The notes under the pieces are model-generated. The model was given only the letters and a program-made list of their open reading frames with translations. It searched no databases and was not told where the DNA came from. Position numbers and translations under genes: made by a program. Positions 32,084 through 40,102 of a DNA stretch of 49,149 nucleotides are shown one piece after another. How positions within the stretch are numbered: position 1 is the stretch's first letter; each line of letters opens with the position of its first letter. This stretch comes from Nitrospira sp. (GTDB lineage: Bacteria; Nitrospirota; Thermodesulfovibrionia; Thermodesulfovibrionales; Dissulfurispiraceae): assembly GCA_002634385.1 (NCBI GenBank), contig NSJL01000028.1:1-49149 (forward strand). The letters run 5' to 3'.

Positions 32084-32701
32084 TCAGGCAGTATGCGCAA
32101 CAGTCTTTCCGAACAGAAAGGGATCGTCCCCCGGAAAGACCCTTTCCACCTGGAGCACCGAGACCATGCAGAATTCCCTGCACAAGCCGCATCCGCCGCA
32201 CAGGGAGCTCTTGAATTCCAGCACCGGGACAGCCCCTTCCGTTCCCACCCGCAACGCCCCGCTCGGACACATTCCCACACAGGCAAAACAGCCGGTGCAG
32301 TTTTCTCCCAGGCGAAGGGAATAGTAGTAGGCCTCCAGCGCCTTCCTGCGCACCTCCGCGGGAAGGAGAGGCAGTGCCCTGTTGAGGGAGGCGAGTCCCG
32401 GCCTCCCGGAACAGCCCAGCACGGGCTGGGGAATCTTCCTGAGCCTCCCCAGCACGGAAAAGAAATCCAGGTCGGCTTCAAAACAGCCCGAAGGGCATGA
32501 GGCGGTGCAGAGCATACAGCCGGAGCACGCTTCCGTATCGACCCCCACCTCTTCACGAAAGGAAAGCGCCCCGGCCCGGCACTGCTCCGTGCAACGGGCA
32601 CAGGAACTCCGGTCAAAACGCATCCGCGAGCAGCGCGAGCGGTCCGCTTCGACGGGCATCTCCGGTTTCAGGGCCTTATGAAGCAATGTATCCCGCAGCA
32701 T
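32084..32701 (-). CDS. Polyferredoxin-type 4Fe-4S protein of the molybdoenzyme locus
   Basis: A cytoplasmic protein of about 205 residues with several 4Fe-4S motifs: CARCTEQCRAGA, CSGCMLCTASCPSGC, CTGCFACVGMCPSGA and CGGCGLCREFC. The arrangement resembles NapF- or polyferredoxin-like proteins linked to TorD chaperones in DMSO-reductase-family operons, where they help maturation or electron supply. I place the start at the ATG that overlaps the chaperone stop as TAATG (32701); an ATG at 32716 would add five residues but has its AGG box too close. It appears intact, unlike its upstream neighbours. Confidence 0.8.
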   Translation of the reverse strand: MLRDTLLHKALKPEMPVEADRSRCSRMRFDRSSCARCTEQCRAGALSFREEVGVDTEACSGCMLCTASCPSGCFEADLDFFSVLGRLRKIPQPVLGCSGRPGLASLNRALPLLPAEVRRKALEAYYYSLRLGENCTGCFACVGMCPSGALRVGTEGAVPVLEFKSSLCGGCGLCREFCMVSVLQVERVFPGDDPFLFGKTVAHTA

Positions 32702-33200
32702 TACCTGCGCCCCCATGCCTCCGGCGCGGGGACCTCATAGGAGGTCGTCTTCACGAAGACAGCCAGGCATTCGGCAAGGGAACGGTACCATCCATTCTCC
32801 GTCCCCTCTTGCATCCTCTCACAGAAAGGGAGAACCCATCTCCCCAGTGCCTTCTTCAAAAAAGCTTCCTGCTTTCCGCGATACTCTGCAGCGGCGTGGG
32901 CCTCGCCGTTCCCGAGCTGCTCCACTTCCCTGAAGATGAGATAGTACATGAATTCGAGCTCCGCGGTGATGTGGTCGGGCACTTCCTTGAAGTCCCCGTC
33001 AATGGAGAGCCCCTCGTCCCGGTACATTCTCACCGCCTCCATGGTGGAATCCCCCATCACCTTTCCTTCCTTTTCTATATAATAAAGGGAACCGTACGGC
33101 GGCGCCTTCAGCTCATAGGGTCCCACGAAAAGCCGTGCATACTCCACCGCAAGCTCCTCCTCCGTATACCTTTCCACTTCCTCCTGCAGCGCAGCGGCAG
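32701..33200 (-). pseudogene. TorD-family chaperone, N-terminally truncated
   Basis: The frame shows the second half of a TorD/DmsD-type chaperone: EEELAVEYARLFVGPYELKAPPYGSLYYIE, MEAVRMYRDEGL and PDHITAELEFMYYLIFREVEQL. These cytoplasmic proteins assist maturation of molybdopterin enzymes. The first helix region (normally some 50-60 residues before VEYARLFVGP) is missing. The frame starts inside sequence that belongs, one base out of phase, to the ferredoxin subunit gene upstream. A GTG at 33177 could start translation of a 158-residue product, but it lacks the N-terminal bundle. I treat it as a deletion remnant. Confidence 0.75.
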
Positions 33201-33517
33201 GGACGGAGGCACTGGCGGCAGCCGATGCAGCGCTCGTCGTTGTGCATCGTAACGTTGTCCTTTGTCTTGAACATGGCCTTGGGCTTTACCGGGCAGGCCT
33301 TTACGCACGGGGCGTCCGTACAGTGATTGCACAGCACCGGCATCGCCGTATACTTTACATTGGGGAATTTCCCCTCCTCTTTCATGAAAAAGTCGGCCCA
33401 GTTGAAGGTCTGTCCTTTCGCCCTGTCCCGGGTATTGTTCTGCCCCTTGCATGCCAGGGCGCAGGCCCCGCAGCCGACGCATTTCTGCAGATCGATGACC
33501 ATTCCGTACTTAGGCAT
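33113..33517 (-). pseudogene. PsrB/NrfC-like 4Fe-4S subunit, truncated and frame-fused
   Basis: Residues 1 to about 100 are a normal electron-transfer subunit of a DMSO-reductase-family complex: KCVGCGACALACKGQNN, LCNHCTDAPCVKACPVKP and ERCIGCRQC. After the start of the third cysteine motif (about 33205) the homology stops and the frame reads AAGGSGKVYGGGACGG, which is TorD DNA in the wrong frame. The second half of the subunit, with its remaining ligands, and any NrfD-type membrane anchor gene that usually follows, are absent. The ATG at 33517 lies 19 bases after the catalytic subunit's stop. Confidence 0.8.
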
Positions 33518-33536
33518 CTATCGTTTCCTCCTTTCC

Positions 33537-35054
33537 TTAGACTTTCTCGATTTTCACGCCGGTGAAGCCGCCGTTCCGCGCGGTGCTGCCGCTCAGGCGG
33601 TCGTAGTCGTCGGGCATGAGTTCATTATTGTTGCCGCCCCTGGGCCGGGCTTTATGATACTCCTTCGCCGCCACCTTGCCGTAAGCCCAGTGGCCCTGGC
33701 CGTAGCACTTCGCCACCGTACCCGGACGAAGCCCTTCCCAGAGCTTCGCCTTCACCGTAATGCTGCCGGTGGGAGAGGTAAGCCTCACCGTATCGCCGTT
33801 TTTGATGCCGAGCTTCTGCGCGTCGGCGGGATTGATCTTGACCACATCATCCCAGCTCACGTCACCGACATCCACCTTCTTGAACTCGTGGTACCAGATC
33901 ACATTCTGGCTCCTCCCCTCCCTGTTCAGTCTCGACTTGTAGTCGATAAAGGTGAAGGGATACTCCTTCTCGTCGCCCCACCTCTTGGGAGGCTCGTAGT
34001 GGGGTACGAAAGCCTGCTCGCCCCGCGCCGTATAGTTGCTCGCCTGGAGGACATCGTCGATAGTGGTCTTGTGCTTGTCCGCATGCTCCTTCAGCACCTT
34101 CTTCAGGGTTTCGCTGTAGAATTCGAATCTCTTGGTCTCTGTACCGAACTTGCCCCAGTGAGCCTTGAAGGTATAGGGCTCGGAATTATAGATACCCTTG
34201 CTCCACAGTCCTTCCGTCAGCAGCACATGGGCGATGGCCGTCGCAAGGGCGCCGTCTTCGCCGGGCTTGACAGGCAACCACTCATGGGCTTTCGCCGCAG
34301 AAGAGGAGAGCCGCGGGTCCACCACCGCCACCGTAGCCCTGTCAAGGATATCGCCGAATTTATGGATAGCGTTGGGCACCTGCCGGTTGGAGCTCAGGGG
34401 GTCGCATCCCCAGATCAACAGGTATTTCGTCCTGGCCAGGTCGTAGTCGCGGTAGCCGAAGAAGCCTTCGGTATAGCCGGGCCCCATTTTTTCCGCTTCC
34501 GCACAGATGGCGCTGTGGGAAAAGCTGTTGGGGGAGCCGAATATCTTGGCGATGGTACCATAGGCAAGATCGGTGGAGGTGGGGGAGTACCTGCCCCTCA
34601 TATACATGAACTTGTGCGGTTCGTTGTTTTTCCTCAGCTCAAGCATCTTATCGGCGATGGTATCCAGCGCCTCATCCCAGGTGATGGGAACGAATTTCGG
34701 GTCGACGCCCCTCCCCTTCTGCGGGTTTGTCCGCTTCATCGGTACTTTGATCCGGTCGGGATCGTAGACCATCTTGGGCAGTAAAAGAGCCCGGGGACAT
34801 GCGTATCCGTTGTTCGCCTTGCAGAGCTGGTTGCCCCGCACCCGCAGGAGGCGGCCGTGTTGTATAAACTGCTCCACCGGGCACCACTGGGTGCATCCCT
34901 GGCAGGTGGTCGGGATCCACTGCCCCGGGTCCTCTCCCATTCCTCCTGCGCCCGCCTGCTCCTTCGCAAAGGCGTTCAGCGCCGGAACGCCCACTGCAGC
35001 AGCCGCTCCTACGGCAGCGCCCGCCTTCAAAAAGTCCCTTCTCTTAATCTCCAT
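33537..35054 (-). CDS. Molybdopterin oxidoreductase catalytic subunit (PsrA/TtrA-like), internally deleted
   Basis: A 505-residue periplasmic DMSO-reductase-family protein. A twin-arginine signal (KRRDFLKAGAAVG) is followed by a 4Fe-4S site (CQGCTQWC, then NQLC about 27 residues later) and the cofactor region with Mo-ligand candidate C in FSHSAICAEAEKMGPGYTEG. The C-terminal domain shows DAQKLGIKNGDTVRLTSPTGS and KCYGQGHWAYG. Homologues of this type are roughly 750-850 residues. Near 34190 the text goes from AIAHVLLTEGLW, in the first half, straight to EPYTFKAHWGKFGTETKRFEF, which belongs shortly before the C-terminal domain. So about 250-350 residues appear to be deleted in frame. The product is probably not functional. 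ATG 35054 has CAGGAGG upstream. Confidence 0.8.
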   Translation of the reverse strand: MEIKRRDFLKAGAAVGAAAAVGVPALNAFAKEQAGAGGMGEDPGQWIPTTCQGCTQWCPVEQFIQHGRLLRVRGNQLCKANNGYACPRALLLPKMVYDPDRIKVPMKRTNPQKGRGVDPKFVPITWDEALDTIADKMLELRKNNEPHKFMYMRGRYSPTSTDLAYGTIAKIFGSPNSFSHSAICAEAEKMGPGYTEGFFGYRDYDLARTKYLLIWGCDPLSSNRQVPNAIHKFGDILDRATVAVVDPRLSSSAAKAHEWLPVKPGEDGALATAIAHVLLTEGLWSKGIYNSEPYTFKAHWGKFGTETKRFEFYSETLKKVLKEHADKHKTTIDDVLQASNYTARGEQAFVPHYEPPKRWGDEKEYPFTFIDYKSRLNREGRSQNVIWYHEFKKVDVGDVSWDDVVKINPADAQKLGIKNGDTVRLTSPTGSITVKAKLWEGLRPGTVAKCYGQGHWAYGKVAAKEYHKARPRGGNNNELMPDDYDRLSGSTARNGGFTGVKIEKV

Positions 35055-35242
35055 CTTTACCTCCTGTCTTGTTTGGTGATAAAAGCCGTACCCCCTGCTG
35101 CGCGTCGTTCGGCAAGTCCTTCCCCTTTTATTTCTCCCTATGCAATGGAAACAGCGTTTTTTAACCGGAAATTCTAAAAATATATTATCAACTTCCATGC
35201 CTCACCTTAACTCATTGTATTATTTACTTTTCAACAGAACCG

Positions 35243-35352
35243 CCTGTTACAATACCGTAACACCTTTCCAAGAATAAGTCCGTTTTTATTGATTTTTCAA
35301 TAAAAACACTGAGTTCCGCCGCAAAAAACGAATTGTTACGTAACAGTAACAC
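35243..35352. promoter_or_regulatory. Cluster of TGTTAC/GTAACA palindromes upstream of the molybdoenzyme locus
   Basis: TGTTAC-N6-GTAACA (about 35245-35262), the perfect palindrome TGTTACGTAACA (35334-35345) and a further GTAACA-like half (35347-35352) lie 190-300 bases upstream of the molybdoenzyme start. Spaced dyads at this distance suggest an activator, possibly for a distant-acting promoter, but I could not identify a convincing core promoter. Confidence 0.4.
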
Positions 35353-35383
35353 TAGGGTGTGTTTGCAAACTGGTTTTGTTGCG
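35353..35383. repeat. Left arm of the TAGGGTGTGT element
   Basis: TAGGGTGTGTTTGCAAACTG and the bases after it match 10870-10900 at about 27 of 31 positions. I do not see the matching right arm here, so this is a partial copy. Confidence 0.6.
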
Positions 35384-35420
35384 CAGGACGGGGAAGTACG
35401 GATTACCTGTAGTAGCTGCG

Positions 35421-38039
35421 CTATTCGGCCGCAGCTACCAATGCAGCAAACTGCTCCGGAGACAAAGGCTCATTGAAAAGGTAGCCTTGTGCCTCGTCGC
35501 ACTGCGTTTCACGCAGGAACGATAGCTGCTCTTCGGTCTCGACTCCCTCGACAACCACTCTCATTTTCATGGTGTGCGCCATTGCAGTGATCGCTTTGAT
35601 AATGGCCCTGTCGCCGGGATCGATCATGATATCTTTGACAAAAGACCGGTCAATCTTGAGTCTCTGTACGGGCAATCGCTTCAAATAGCTCAGGGACGAA
35701 TAGCCGGTGCCGAAATCATCAATGGAGATGCATACCCCCATGGCAGTCAGCTCATTGAGTTGTTTGGTCGTATTTTCCATATCATGCATCGCCATGCTTT
35801 CGGTGATCTCTATATCGAGGCAGTCCGGCGATAAGCCGGTTTCATCGAGTATTCGCGCGATGGTGGCGACCAGTTCGGGATTCTGAAATCCTCTGGCCGA
35901 AAGGTTTACGGTAACGCACACGGGAAGGTCCCCTGTTGTATACCATGCTTTGCACTGTGCACAGGCGGTACGGAGTACCCACTCGTCCATGGACGTTATG
36001 AAGCCCGTCTCCTCGGCGGCGGGGATGAACCGTTTTGCAGGGAGCAGCCCCAGTTCCGGGTGCCTCCAGCGGACCAGGGCCTCGGCGCAGATGATGCGAC
36101 CGGTCCTGATGTCGATCTGCGGCTGATAGTACACGGAGAGCTCTCCACGCTCGATCGCCTGACGCAGATAGCTTTCAAATTTCATCCTCTCGATTGACCG
36201 GATATTGATAGCAGGGTCATAGAACCGATAGGTATTTTTACCAAGCTCCTTTGCGTAGTACATGGCGATATCGGCAAACCTGAAGAGGGTGTCTATTTCT
36301 TCGCTGTCGTCAGGGTACACACTGATACCGATACTGGCGGTTATGTGCAGAGAGTGTCCGGCAATGAGAAAAGGGGACTGAAAGGAATGCATGATTTTCT
36401 GTGCGATGACCGCAATGTCTTCTGCATGGGCAATGTCGGTAAGGGTAATATTGAATTCATCTCCCCCGATACGGGCGACGGTATCGGATTCCCTGATATT
36501 TGCCCTGAGCCGTCGTGCGACCTCTTGCAGAAGCTCATCTCCGGCTTCATGCCCCAGGGTATCGTTGACTTCCTTGAACCGGTCCAGATCGAGGAAGAGC
36601 ACGGCCAGTTTCCTATGGCTGCGGTGTGCCTGCGCCAGTTCGATGGTGACAATGTCCATAAAGAGACGCCGGTTCGGAAGGCCGGTCAGCGTATCATGGT
36701 GCGCCATATGCCGCATCGCCTCTTCTATCCCTTTCCGCTCATCATATAAATGGGCGTTTTCAAGGGCAAGGGAAAGGGAAGAAGCGAGTTTTCGGGTAAA
36801 ATCGACATAATCATCCGTACAGATCTCTTTCGATTCGATGCAATAAACACTGAGAGCCCCGATGACCTTTTCTCTTACGAGCAGAGGAGCAGCAATGAGG
36901 GAGCGGATATTGAATATACCCCAGAACCGGACATTGAGCCGCTCATCAGTAAAAGCATCCTCAACAACGATAACATCCCGCACGGATGCCATATAGTGAA
37001 TACCTTTGACTTCACTTGACGGGAGGACCTGGTTCACCAGCTCCTGAGGCAGATTGTACGCATAGCGAATGATAAAAGAGTCATCCTCAAACAGTCCTAT
37101 TGATGCGCCGTCCACTCCGACCGCTTTGGCGGCACCGGTAACAACTCTCTGCATTATGGCATTCACTTCGAGCGTTGAATGAATAATAGTATTGAGGTTA
37201 TTAAGCGCATCGCTCAGTTTTTTTGAGCGTTTAAGCTGATCTTCAGCCCGTTTGCGCTCTGAAACCTCATGGGCCAACGCATCTCTCGATACGGAAGTGA
37301 TTTTAAGCTGCTCGGTCATGTGGTCAAAAGCCCGTGAAAGCTGGCCGATTTCGTCATAGGTCGCGATGCCGATGCGGTAGTCCAGGTCGCCGGACCCTAT
37401 GATTGCGGTCCCGGCGCGGAGCGTGCTGATCGGGCCGGTAATACTCCTGCCGATGCGTGCCGAAGACCATAGCGCAATCACGATCATCACGAAAACAGCT
37501 ATTGGCAGGAAGAGCATGATATTCCGGTTGATATCCTCTATCTCCTCATTGCTTGCAGCGGCGAGCCGGGAGGCGTCCAGCGATATCTCCCGTGAGCGGG
37601 TAAGGATCAGATTAGCGAGCTGATTCCGCATCTCTGCAAATGCGGCTCTATCTGACGCGAATCCTGTGGCATCGGGACGGCCTTGTTCATGAGTCGCCAC
37701 CAGTTCTTCAAAGAGCATGCTCATATCATTGAGGTTCTGGCTCATCCTCCTGAGAAGGACCTGCTGCCCGTGCCTCTTGAAAGGCACCTTTTTCAGGTCG
37801 TTTGCGAGGGCTTCGTACACGATCAGCCATTGCTCCTTCGGACGCTCTTCAGGAGCTCTCAGATACCTGTTGGTCAGGTTATTCAGTTCGAACGTTCCCT
37901 TCATGAACCTGTTCGCCACTGTCACTCTCTCAAGGGCATCCCGCTGCATCAGGAATGCCATGGCGAAAACCAGGCTTATGATGAGCATGATGCCGGCAGA
38001 CAGCAGGGCGTTGATTTTCAATCGGGACGCAATCGTCAT
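35421..38039 (-). CDS. Membrane GGDEF-EAL protein with HAMP and GAF domains
   Basis: An 872-residue sensor-effector of cyclic di-GMP metabolism. Order: membrane helix (about 11-31), periplasmic helical sensor (about 32-172), second helix (about 173-191), HAMP (about 195-250, ending DEIGQLSRAFDHMTEQL), GAF (about 280-420), GGDEF (about 440-600) and EAL (about 620-865). Both catalytic signatures look intact: RIGGDEF, and for the phosphodiesterase CAEALVRWRHPE, ESMAMHD, DDFGTGYSSLSYL and KIDRSFVKDI. It could therefore make or degrade c-di-GMP. It begins eight bases after a solute-binding protein gene, so the two are an operon and probably function together. Confidence 0.92.
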   Translation of the reverse strand: MTIASRLKINALLSAGIMLIISLVFAMAFLMQRDALERVTVANRFMKGTFELNNLTNRYLRAPEERPKEQWLIVYEALANDLKKVPFKRHGQQVLLRRMSQNLNDMSMLFEELVATHEQGRPDATGFASDRAAFAEMRNQLANLILTRSREISLDASRLAAASNEEIEDINRNIMLFLPIAVFVMIVIALWSSARIGRSITGPISTLRAGTAIIGSGDLDYRIGIATYDEIGQLSRAFDHMTEQLKITSVSRDALAHEVSERKRAEDQLKRSKKLSDALNNLNTIIHSTLEVNAIMQRVVTGAAKAVGVDGASIGLFEDDSFIIRYAYNLPQELVNQVLPSSEVKGIHYMASVRDVIVVEDAFTDERLNVRFWGIFNIRSLIAAPLLVREKVIGALSVYCIESKEICTDDYVDFTRKLASSLSLALENAHLYDERKGIEEAMRHMAHHDTLTGLPNRRLFMDIVTIELAQAHRSHRKLAVLFLDLDRFKEVNDTLGHEAGDELLQEVARRLRANIRESDTVARIGGDEFNITLTDIAHAEDIAVIAQKIMHSFQSPFLIAGHSLHITASIGISVYPDDSEEIDTLFRFADIAMYYAKELGKNTYRFYDPAINIRSIERMKFESYLRQAIERGELSVYYQPQIDIRTGRIICAEALVRWRHPELGLLPAKRFIPAAEETGFITSMDEWVLRTACAQCKAWYTTGDLPVCVTVNLSARGFQNPELVATIARILDETGLSPDCLDIEITESMAMHDMENTTKQLNELTAMGVCISIDDFGTGYSSLSYLKRLPVQRLKIDRSFVKDIMIDPGDRAIIKAITAMAHTMKMRVVVEGVETEEQLSFLRETQCDEAQGYLFNEPLSPEQFAALVAAAE

Positions 38040-38047
38040 CGAATCCC

Positions 38048-39055
38048 CTAGTTATGTATCACCATGACCGAGTCGGGGGCCACCTCTTCCATGCCCTTCG
38101 TGTACAGAAGGCGCAGGAAATTCGGGACCTCCTTCCTGTCGGTACGGCGGTTGCTGATTGCCCACCGTGCCTGCTCTTCGAGGGCGAAGATCAGGGACTG
38201 CGAGAGCCGTACGTCGAAATTGAAATCGTCGAGTGCGGCAGCACCTTTGCCGACGCAGCCATCCACGATCCTTTGCGCGTCTTTTGGGTTCTCCTCGATA
38301 TACTGCTGCGCCTGTATGAGTGCACGGAGGAGCTTCTTTACCGCCTCAGGATGCACAGCGACAAACTCCTGTCTCGCCGCAACGTTCCCGTAAATTTTAT
38401 AGATATGTTCGTTCGAGAGTGTCATACCGTTGGCGCCGAGTCTCTTCTGTTGCTCAGTGAGATAGGGGGGCCAGGACACCGCGGCATCGATGATGCCTTG
38501 CAACAGGGCGCCGGTCATCTCGTTGAATCTCATGTCGACCACATGGATCCGGTCTTTTGCAATGCGATAAAATGTCAGGTACGCATGCAGGAAGTACTCA
38601 CTGGTGGTGCCCTTCCTCACCCCTATGGTCTTCCCTTCCAGGTCTTTCGGCCCTGCAATGCCTCTGTCCTTCCGTGCGGCTATTTTTATATATCTGTTTG
38701 AGTCGGCAAGAGTAGCGATGATATATATCTTTTCCCCGTTCAACCCGGCGAACACGAGCGGCGTCTCCGCAACGGTGCAGAAATGCGCCTTTCCGGCGAT
38801 GACCGCATCGAGGGCGTCCTTCCCGACCTCGTGTTTTTGCAGTGTTACCTGCAGCCCCTCACGTTCAAAAAAACCTTTTGCATATGCTACATACACGGGA
38901 GCGGACAGGGGCACCGCTGAAACCGCTATGGTGACCTCCTCGGCCGGCCGGGGTGTCCTTCGGGAATACAACAAGGCAAGCACAATCCCGGTTATCAGGA
39001 AGAGGAGGCTCATCGCCGGGAGGACAGTCTTTTTCGCTCTGAAGAGTACTTTCAT
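38048..39055 (-). CDS. Periplasmic solute-binding protein (NMT1/ThiY-SsuA type)
   Basis: A 335-residue protein with an N-terminal hydrophobic signal or anchor (about 13-30). The mature part is a two-lobe binding protein: VTIAVSAVPLSAPVYVAYAKGFFEREGLQV, AVIAGKAHFCTVAETPLVFAGLNG and DLEGKTIGVRKGTTSEYFLHAYL, the pattern of NMT1-like proteins that bind nitrate, sulfonates, thiamine precursors or taurine. The ligand is unknown. No ABC permease or ATPase gene is adjacent; the next gene is a membrane GGDEF-EAL protein. A sensory rather than transport role is therefore my inference. Confidence 0.85.
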   Translation of the reverse strand: MKVLFRAKKTVLPAMSLLFLITGIVLALLYSRRTPRPAEEVTIAVSAVPLSAPVYVAYAKGFFEREGLQVTLQKHEVGKDALDAVIAGKAHFCTVAETPLVFAGLNGEKIYIIATLADSNRYIKIAARKDRGIAGPKDLEGKTIGVRKGTTSEYFLHAYLTFYRIAKDRIHVVDMRFNEMTGALLQGIIDAAVSWPPYLTEQQKRLGANGMTLSNEHIYKIYGNVAARQEFVAVHPEAVKKLLRALIQAQQYIEENPKDAQRIVDGCVGKGAAALDDFNFDVRLSQSLIFALEEQARWAISNRRTDRKEVPNFLRLLYTKGMEEVAPDSVMVIHN

Positions 39056-39340
39056 TTCACCCTCTTTTTCCCGCTACCCCTCTTGCCCATTCCTCATGGG
39101 AATCTCTCGAGAGGAAGTATCTTGTCCCGGTCCGGCCGCGTTGCAGCGGTAAGCAGCTATTCCGACAGCACCTTATACATTACAGACAGCACTGATGTGT
39201 GCCGCTCTCTTTCTTTGAAGAGTAACATGTTAACTGCATGCCACAAAATCGTTTTTTTTTTTTGAAATATCAAGGAGTTATATTTACACAGAAAGTGCTC
39301 AGCGGATCGGCAAGAGAAAAGGGCGGCAAGAGAAAAAGAG

Positions 39341-40058
39341 AAAAGGGGACAGGCTACTTTTCCTCTTTTCTCGGCCTTCCTCTTCTGTTTAATGTCGATT
39401 CCAATCCGAACTCTTTGCACTTTTCCATCTGCCATTCTGCATCGCCGAAAGGTGCTTGTCGATTCACACTTCTGCGGAGACAATCAAGGTCTGTCTCATA
39501 GAAGGGCGTATCTACATATCGATCCCACTCCTCCGGCAACTCAAGAGGCACCTTGTCGGTCAACATCCTTTGCGCTTTTCCCAAGGTCTCATTATGGGAT
39601 GACCACTGCCACTCGGTCGCAGTTTGAACCAGTTTCGCCCGCACGGGATTTCCCTCAATATATCTCAACACCACCAGGAGATGGCTGTCTTCCTGAACCA
39701 TGAAACTCTTGTATCTCCCCTGCCACACGTGCCCGCTGCTTCCATAATGCCGGTGATACCTCCTCACATGGCTGGTCATGAGCCACTGCATCCATCGGCT
39801 CAACTCTCCTCCTGCAGCCGGTTTCACTGCCAGATGAAAATGATTCGGCATCAGACAATATGCAAATACCTTCACAGAATATCTCGTCTTTGCCTCCTGC
39901 ATAATCAGGAGAAATGCTTCGTAATCCTCTTCTTTGTGAAAAACCTCTTGCCGCCCATTTCCCCGGTTGATCACATGGTAAATAGCATTATCTGCTAACC
40001 CTCTTTCTACTCTCGGCATTGTTTACTCAGTCCCCTAAAAAGTAGCCTGTCCCCTTTT
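39341..40058. mobile_element. RAYT transposase unit with perfect terminal inverted repeats
   Basis: The bases 39341-39361 (starting AAAAGGGGACAGG) are repeated exactly, in inverted orientation, at 40038-40058 (ending CCTGTCCCCTTTT). The 21-base identity extends a few bases outward into GAGA. Between them is one Y1-type transposase gene, whose stop codon lies inside the left repeat. The unit is about 718 bases and looks like a mobile RAYT cassette. No target duplication is obvious. Confidence 0.8.
39354..40019 (-). CDS. REP-associated tyrosine transposase (RAYT, Y1 family)
   Basis: A 221-residue single-strand DNA transposase of the HUH/Y1 family. The metal-binding HUH motif is H60-F61-H62 in CLMPNHFHLAV, and the catalytic tyrosine is Y120 in LRYIEGNPVRAKLV. 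The upstream HVINRGNGRQEVF and the GHVWQGRYKSFMVQ segment are characteristic of RAYTs. RAYTs act on short palindromic repeats such as the flanking inverted repeats. The protein looks complete and potentially active. A basic C-terminal tail (NRRGRPRKEEK) ends at the left repeat. Confidence 0.93.
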   Translation of the reverse strand: MPRVERGLADNAIYHVINRGNGRQEVFHKEEDYEAFLLIMQEAKTRYSVKVFAYCLMPNHFHLAVKPAAGGELSRWMQWLMTSHVRRYHRHYGSSGHVWQGRYKSFMVQEDSHLLVVLRYIEGNPVRAKLVQTATEWQWSSHNETLGKAQRMLTDKVPLELPEEWDRYVDTPFYETDLDCLRRSVNRQAPFGDAEWQMEKCKEFGLESTLNRRGRPRKEEK

Positions 40059-40102
40059 CTCTCTCTTACATTGTATGGTATGCGCGTTTTCTTCTTTCTC
40101 TC

